Of a stretch of DNA of 64,000 bases, positions 58,471-64,000 are shown piece by piece. A program made the translations under genes and the position numbers. Below the pieces are notes generated by a model that was not told the DNA's origin, did not search any database, and saw only the letters and a list, made by a program, of their open reading frames with translations. Source of the stretch: Nematostella vectensis. Taxonomy: Eukaryota; Cnidaria; Anthozoa; Actiniaria; Edwardsiidae. The DNA is taken from contig NC_064035.1 in the NCBI RefSeq assembly GCF_932526225.1, positions 15,300,469 to 15,364,468 on the forward strand. Reading direction: 5' to 3'. Within the stretch, counting starts at the first letter, position 1. Each line of letters begins with the position of its first letter.

Positions 58471-61400
58471 ATGGTAATGTTATAAATCCTACATTACTGT
58501 TACGTTGTATGTGCTATCTCTTTGCTTGTCTGTCTACAGTATCTTGTTAGGGCGTGGTGAATACCTTTTGTGTAAAAAGCGTCCCACTTTTGTATGCAGT
58601 AAGGCATTGTTGTCTTAAAAATGTAACCGTCTAGAGTGAGCGGTGTTAAACGATCTGTCCATTCGTATTGAAGCATTATAGTTTAGGACTGGGGTAAGGG
58701 CAAACCCAGGCACCCTCACAAATCGTTTTGATTCTCTTTGTCATCCGCTGCCGGATTTTTAAACCATTGCTGTGGCCCAAGGGCAAAATAAAAACTCATA
58801 CACTAATGATGCAGCCATTTTAAAAGGTCCCAAATGCTTGTTTTGTCTCTACACAGAGTTTTAGTAAAGATGCTATGAAGCTCCACTTTAAACTGGAAGG
58901 GTCCGTCAACGGACATTGTTTCGAGATCCAAGGAGAAGGGGAAGGAAAACCATTCGAGTGAGTCATACGTATTTCGTTTGATCCTTTTGCACTGTAATGG
59001 TGAAAATTGAAAGCGTATGGTGGAAAGGGCAAAATATATTCCTTTTAGTCTTGAAAAAATAAGTTACAAAGCCGAGAAGGGCATCAGAGTTTACTACTGC
59101 TTATATTTTTTTCCAATATTATAATTTCCGAGTTAATAAACAAATTTCGATATAAAACTTTTTGGATAATAATTTTAGAAATGATAACTTCTGAGATAAC
59201 AATTTTCAGAAATAAAAAGCATAAAACATTCTGCCGTGTTACTTGATCAACACAATCTTTCCACAGCGTAAAATTTTCTAAAAAAGATTTGGCATCAGGA
59301 TTTAGCTGTGTAGCGTTTACTCTACGTGTTTGCTGATTCTTTAGGGCTAGGAGCCACATACATTCCTTGTATTTGATGGCGATATTGCCTTTCCGCTCTA
59401 GTTTAGGCGCTGCGTGATATTGTGTTGATTATGGTGCGGAGAATGTCGGGTTAATTAATAGGTGACTTGCACTTGTCTATTCTCATTCTGCTGGGTCTTC
59501 TGACATCTGCCGCCTCCCTACCTAAGACACACAATAGGAGGCTACAAAATCACCTGACTTTAAATATGTGGCTAACTCGCCCGCTTGGTATCATTGACAG
59601 ATTATATTTTTGTCGCTTCCTCGCGTGACGGCCGTAGTCATTTCTGTGTATTCAATTTGATTTTGCCTCTCAAAGTCACCTAAAAGTCGCCTATTAGAGG
59701 TTCATAACATGGATTTGGAAAGTATTTGGAAAAAGGGCCAGTGTTTAACGAGTTTTTATTGCGCACGGGCACAAAACCCCCAAACTCCTAATCTTCAACT
59801 ATTTTCCCTAGTATTCCACAGAATTGAAGCTGCTAATAATTTCTTTTCCCCTTGCAAAAGAATTATCAGAATACAGTGTTTTCAAGTTTTCTGCCTATCG
59901 CCCCCTTACCAATTTATTTTTTATTCCAGGGGAGAGCAGTGGGCTAAGCACTGCGTGGTGAAGGGGAAGCATCTACCGTTCTCCTTAGACATCATCATGC
60001 CGAACATCACGTTCGCCAAGTACCCAGATGGCATGACTGGCTTCTTCAAAGCTGCCGTTGTGAATGGCGGGCTGAGCTGGGAACGCACCATGGCTTTCGA
60101 GGATCGAGGCTACTGTACGGCAGTAAACACATCAGAGTATGCGAGGGCGGCAATATATGATCAATGGTTAGCACCCCTCCCCCCCCCCCCCCCCCCCCAC
60201 AACATTTGGATGTGTTCAAATACGCGCCTCATCGTAAGCTAACTATGGGGTGTTCTTGTTTATCATCTGATAAAAAGCAAAATACACGTCTCGTCAAATG
60301 TTATTGATCCTCGTAATAAGCTACAACTACAATGTTATCTGCTTAACCAAAACAAATGTTAAAAAAGTGTAATCTCTGACAGTGAGCTGAATGTATGGAT
60401 TCAAGATTACTTTCAGACGCCCCCCGTTTCACGAAACATTAAAAAAATGTTTCGGGTTTTTTAAGACCGGTGTTTGCGGGTTAATTGCAGCGCGCTTAGC
60501 TAAGATGAAGATAGCGCGGGCACTCTAGCTAGAGTCAACTCTTCTGAGGATCGTCACCGTTTCGGGAGTTTTAGAAACACATTTCGGAGCCCGAAAATTC
60601 ACCCGAGAAGGTTAATTTTTGGAATTTGTCACATTCACCAGGGTCCTTCCTTTACCCTAGGTTTGAGAATAGAAGACCCTGGCGCGCCCTTTTCGTTGAT
60701 CTTCTTTATAACTTACTCGCATATGTTTTAAGGCTCAAAAACGGCAGGCTCCATTATCACACGACTTTCCACGGAATCAACCTCAACCCGGAGAAACCCT
60801 TAATGCAGAAGAGGACGATGGGGTGGTTACCAAGCGTGGAGACGAACATTCCACGGGGAGACACTCTCGTCGGTGACATCAACATGCTCCTTAAAGTCAA
60901 CGACGGCTCTTTTTTGCGCGTCAAATTTGAGACGGTCTACAGGTATGTAAACTTGTACCAAAAAAGCCAGGTATCTTCTTGACAACAATGTCAACGCAAA
61001 TATCTTGATATAGCATAGTAGTCCTTGGCCTTCGACGCCCAATCAGTCATGCCATGTGATCGGTTACCTGTGTGATCTGATGTGGGTTAGACTTCGATAG
61101 ATGGCACTGTGATCATCATCCTCGGAATCCCAGGGTTATTTTGCTCTAACGTTTCACTCGCGAGAAAAATTACCCCTGGGGAACAGTAAGGAACGAACTT
61201 GGCAAAAAAAATGGTGAGCCTATGGTGAGCTGTGATTGGTCGACCTCACGAGGTCGACCAATCACAGGCGCGCTTCCCGAACAATGCACCAAAAATTTAC
61301 ATAACTGCTCTGTGTTGGCTAGAGATCAAATATAGCGTCTAGCGTGAACAACTTATTCGAACGGCTAATTCCCGACATCATTTCAGCGGGAAAAACACGT

Positions 61401-62486
61401 TTAGAGTGTCTTCATTGAAGCCAGAACGGCTTTTGTACGTACTTAACGGCCGATATTTCCAACCCAAAGACACTGACATTCTAGTCAAGGGAAAAGCGAG
61501 GATCGTGTTCGAGTCATTCGGCAGTGAAACCGTGAAGCTATGCACCGAAGTTTAAGCTTACAGAGGGAAAGTCGTAGATCCTTGGCTTGCAAAATGTGCA
61601 AATTAAGTCCGTAAAACCATCTTGTTGTGATACATTTCTTTCAGTAATCAAGGAGTTGTTCTTCAAGCAAATGCGATCCGAATAGCTTGTGCCTTTTTTA
61701 TTATTAGACTGTTTCCCCGCAAACGCGGCAATAATTCACGGTTAAAGAAGGTTAACCCATTTTTCTATATAATCTAAACGCGTAAGATTTTCCACAGTGA
61801 TTTCCCTCCAAAAAAGATTGACCGATGACAGCTTTTGACATCTTTAATCCCAGGGACCCAGGCGCCGTCGTCTGTCGCGACGGCTTTTTTGCCAAGTTCG
61901 TTCCTTACTGTTCCCCAGGGGTTATTTTTCTCGCGAGTGAAACGTTGGAGCAAAATACCCCTGGGTTTCCGAGGATGCGTGATCATCGTGGCGCAAATTC
62001 GAGTTGATATGTTCACTGATTTGCAAAAGATGGGCTCCTGGTGTGTAATTGGTATCGATTTCCCTGTGTATCTTGATGGGTTTCCTGCATGGAATTGCCA
62101 TCGGGTTACCTGTGTATCTTGATCGGTTCCCTGTGTTTAACTGTCATCGTGTTCCCTGTATATCTTGATGGGTTCCCTGTGTGTAATTGTAATTGGGATC
62201 CCTGTGTAATTGTAATTGGGATCCTTAATTGTAATCGGGTTCCATGTGTATCTTGATGGGTTTCCTGCATGGAATTGTAATCGGGTTGCCTGTGTATATT
62301 GATGGGTTCCCTATGTGTAATTGTAATCGGGTTCCCTGTGCATTTTGACGGGCTACCTGTGTGTAATTGTTATCGGGTTCCCTGTGTTACTTCAGGTTCA
62401 TGAAGCCCGTGCCTGCGGGATTCAAGATGCCACCGCACCACTTCATGGCCTACAGACTGACAAGGGTTGACAACGACGAGCCGTGA
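58471..62486 (+). CDS. GFP-like protein without a chromophore triad
   Basis: Exons 58471-58473 (ATG only), 58857-58957, 59930-60166, 60733-60942 and 62396-62486 (stop TGA) splice in consistent phase to 213 aa. Family features: [44 protein letters not shown] (with the Arg96 equivalent, R87), [18 protein letters not shown] and [13 protein letters not shown]. Where cnidarian GFPs have the X-Tyr-Gly chromophore between PFxxDI and the KYP motif, this protein has [13 protein letters not shown], about five residues shorter, with no Tyr-Gly, so it should not fluoresce. It also stops before the last beta strand that would carry the Glu222 equivalent. The short first exon is supported by a Kozak-like CACCATGG, the TATA box and exact phase. 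It could be a decayed gene or a non-optical relative. Confidence 0.8.
61230..61267. repeat. Perfect palindrome, 18-bp arms
   Basis: CTGTGATTGGTCGACCTC and its exact inverse are separated by only AC. It contains two GATTGG/CCAATC boxes facing each other. Confidence 0.95.
61387..61555 (+). CDS. Candidate alternative terminal exon, unrecognised
   Basis: After the acceptor tcatttcag, an open frame of 56 codons ends in TAA. Entering it from the donor at 60942 keeps frame (AG + C). The peptide contains [20 protein letters not shown] and [11 protein letters not shown] and does not resemble the GFP C-terminus given by the 62396 exon. Codon use looks coding-like. It could be an alternative end of the GFP-like protein, an exon of another gene, or part of the surrounding inverted-repeat element. 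Confidence 0.25.
62040..62390. repeat. Irregular minisatellite (GGGTTCCCTGTGTATCTTGA type)
   Basis: About nine degenerate copies of a 35-50-bp unit with GGGTTCCCTGTG and GTAATTGTAATCGGG, ending just before the acceptor of the last GFP-like exon. Confidence 0.85.
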
Positions 62487-63230
62487 CACTGTGATTCAGC
62501 ACGAGTAGCCTACAGACTGCAAGGGTTGACAACGACGAGCCGTGATACTGTGATTCAGCACGAGTAGCCTACAGACTGACAAGGGTTGACAACGACGAGC
62601 ACTGTGACACTGTGATTCAGCACGAGTGGCCTACAGACTGACAAGGGTTGACAACGACGAGCCGTGACACTGTGATTCAGCACGAGTAGCCTACAGACTG
62701 CAAGGGTTGACAACGACGAGCCGTGACACTGTGATTCAGCACGAGTAGCCTACAGACTGACAAGGGTTGACAACGACGAGCCGTGACACTGTGATTCAGC
62801 ACGAGTAGCCTACAGACTGACAAGGGTTGACAACGACGAGCCGTGACACTGTGATTCAGCACGAGTGGCCTACAGACTGACAAGGGTTGACAACGACGAG
62901 CCGTGACACTGTGATTCAGCACGAGTAGCCTACAGACTGACAAGGGTTGACAACGACGAGCACTGTGACACTGTGATTCAGCACGAGTAGCCTACAGACT
63001 GCAAGGGTTGACAACGACGAGCCGTGACACTGTGATTCAGCACGAGTAGCCTACAGACTGACAAGGGTTGACAACGACGAGCCGTGACACTGTGATTCAG
63101 CACGAGTAGCCTACAGACTGACAAGGGTTGACAACGACGAGCCGTGACACTGTGATTCAGCACGAGTGGCCTACAGACTGACAAGGGTTGACAACGACGA
63201 GCCGTGACACTGTGATTCAGCACGAGTGGT
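62449..63230. repeat. 60-bp array derived from the last GFP-like exon, 13 copies
   Basis: Unit GCCTACAGACTGACAAGGGT + TGACAACGACGAGCCGTGAC + ACTGTGATTCAGCACGAGTA. The first copy lies inside the coding exon (from Ala-Tyr-Arg to the stop codon and beyond). The other twelve follow at 59-62-bp spacing. Copies three and nine carry GAGCACTGTGACACTG, two bases longer. Confidence 0.95.
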
Positions 63231-64000
63231 CCGAGGTGTTCTCCTGCTTTCCTGCCGGAGAAACCCACCATGCATCTGTCCAGGCTGAAATAGACCACGT
63301 GACACTCTGCACTCTCCATATGTGGGAGTAGGGCTGTTGCCTTCACAGGCTGCCCAAGCTGTAGGATTAGTCGTTTAAGATGTTATTATTCACAATTATT
63401 AAAATATTTCTACTATCGACTCTTATTTATTGTTTTTGCATTCATTTTGAAAATTCGGAGTTTCTGTTGCACGTCAAGTTAATTGTAGCCTCAGCTACAT
63501 GTCGCGATGATTTAAATCCTATTCCATGTCCTCTTGGCTACGTTTTGTCTGGGTTCTTTTTTCTATTTGCGCGCGCTAATCGTTATCGTCCCCGCGACAG
63601 ACGGAGGGTGGAGCAGCTTAGATAAAGTCGATTGACTAACGGTTGTCGCACTACTGGGCTATGCTATACTATGCTATGCGACAAGCCCGAATATAAGTGT
63701 ACGGGTAAAAATCATGTGCTTACACTCGAGGCTGATCATTTAAGAAGACTCGTATTTTGAAATATAAAAGATTATCTTGCTGTCATTGCTCATGACGGAA
63801 AACGACCCGTATAGACTTTTGTTCGAAAGGATACGAAGCATAAAAATTTCTATAATTCTTGTACGATTGCCACAATCTTAGTGGATTAAATGTTTCGCAA
63901 GTAAAGACGTTAACGATTTGTAATATTCAGTGGTTTTATAGGGGGTGGGGGGGGGGGGGGGGTAATTTTGAGGATGCCGCCAAACAGATGAAGTCCACAT
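63231..64000. other. Sequence after the GFP-derived array
   Basis: About 70 bp directly after the array look like the old 3' end of the GFP-like gene; the rest is AT-rich with no recognised exon and a G run at about 63942-63962. Confidence 0.4.

Larger units (their letters stand above)
61106..61995. mobile_element. Inverted-repeat element in the last GFP-like intron
   Basis: The arms at about 61106-61208 and 61878-61995 are inverted copies (ACTGTGATCATC..GGAACGAACTTGGC and its inverse). Between them lie a perfect palindrome and an open exon-like stretch, described separately. Confidence 0.75.

Noticed and set aside
63380-63625. Plus-strand open frame with a hydrophobic start
   Set aside because: AT-rich hydrophobic start followed by an arbitrary tail, with no splice or promoter support.

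Overview
This is a eukaryotic window, very probably from an anthozoan cnidarian and most likely the starlet sea anemone Nematostella or a close relative. The support is: intron-rich genes with GT-AG introns, an AT-rich background, a GFP-family gene, an acylated Globin-X-type globin, and very many small palindromic DNA elements and minisatellites. The species call is inference. I see no prokaryotic features (operons, ribosome binding sites, CRISPR).

Layout. (1) 222-1621, minus: the last three phase-consistent exons of a gene I do not recognise. (2) 7069-7906, minus: the main exon of a FAM151/menorin-family protein, with a 430-bp tandem repeat upstream in window coordinates and a 2.1-kb fold-back element beyond it. 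(3) 12387-20669, plus: a 13-exon gene joining a MyD88/IRAK-like Death domain to an SH2 domain. This is the best candidate for an undescribed signalling protein. (4) 22557-27160, minus, tail-to-tail with the previous gene: a DSTYK-like GTPase-kinase of five coding exons, about 903 aa, with an intact GTPase and an eroded kinase. (5) 33305-44374, minus: a complete SMARCAL1 annealing helicase, 16 exons, 842 aa, all intron phases consistent. (6) 46461-47702, minus: a small secreted peptide precursor ending in a Cys-x4-Cys ring. (7) 48816-53312, minus: a complete 182-aa globin with an N-terminal myristoylation/palmitoylation motif; both introns are filled largely by minisatellites. (8) 58471-62486, plus: a GFP-like gene that lacks the chromophore tripeptide. 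Its last coding exon has been amplified into a 13-copy 60-bp array.

The spaces between genes hold palindromic MITE-like elements, several present in two or more copies here, two tRNA-derived SINE-like elements, G-tract elements, a tandem element carrying repeated CRE palindromes, and at least ten minisatellites. The genes do not form a pathway cluster. The two signalling genes (Death-SH2 and DSTYK-like) are neighbours, but nothing in the sequence shows that they act together.

All exon structures were read by eye from splice sites, phase and protein similarity recalled from memory. No alignment, database search or transcript data were available.
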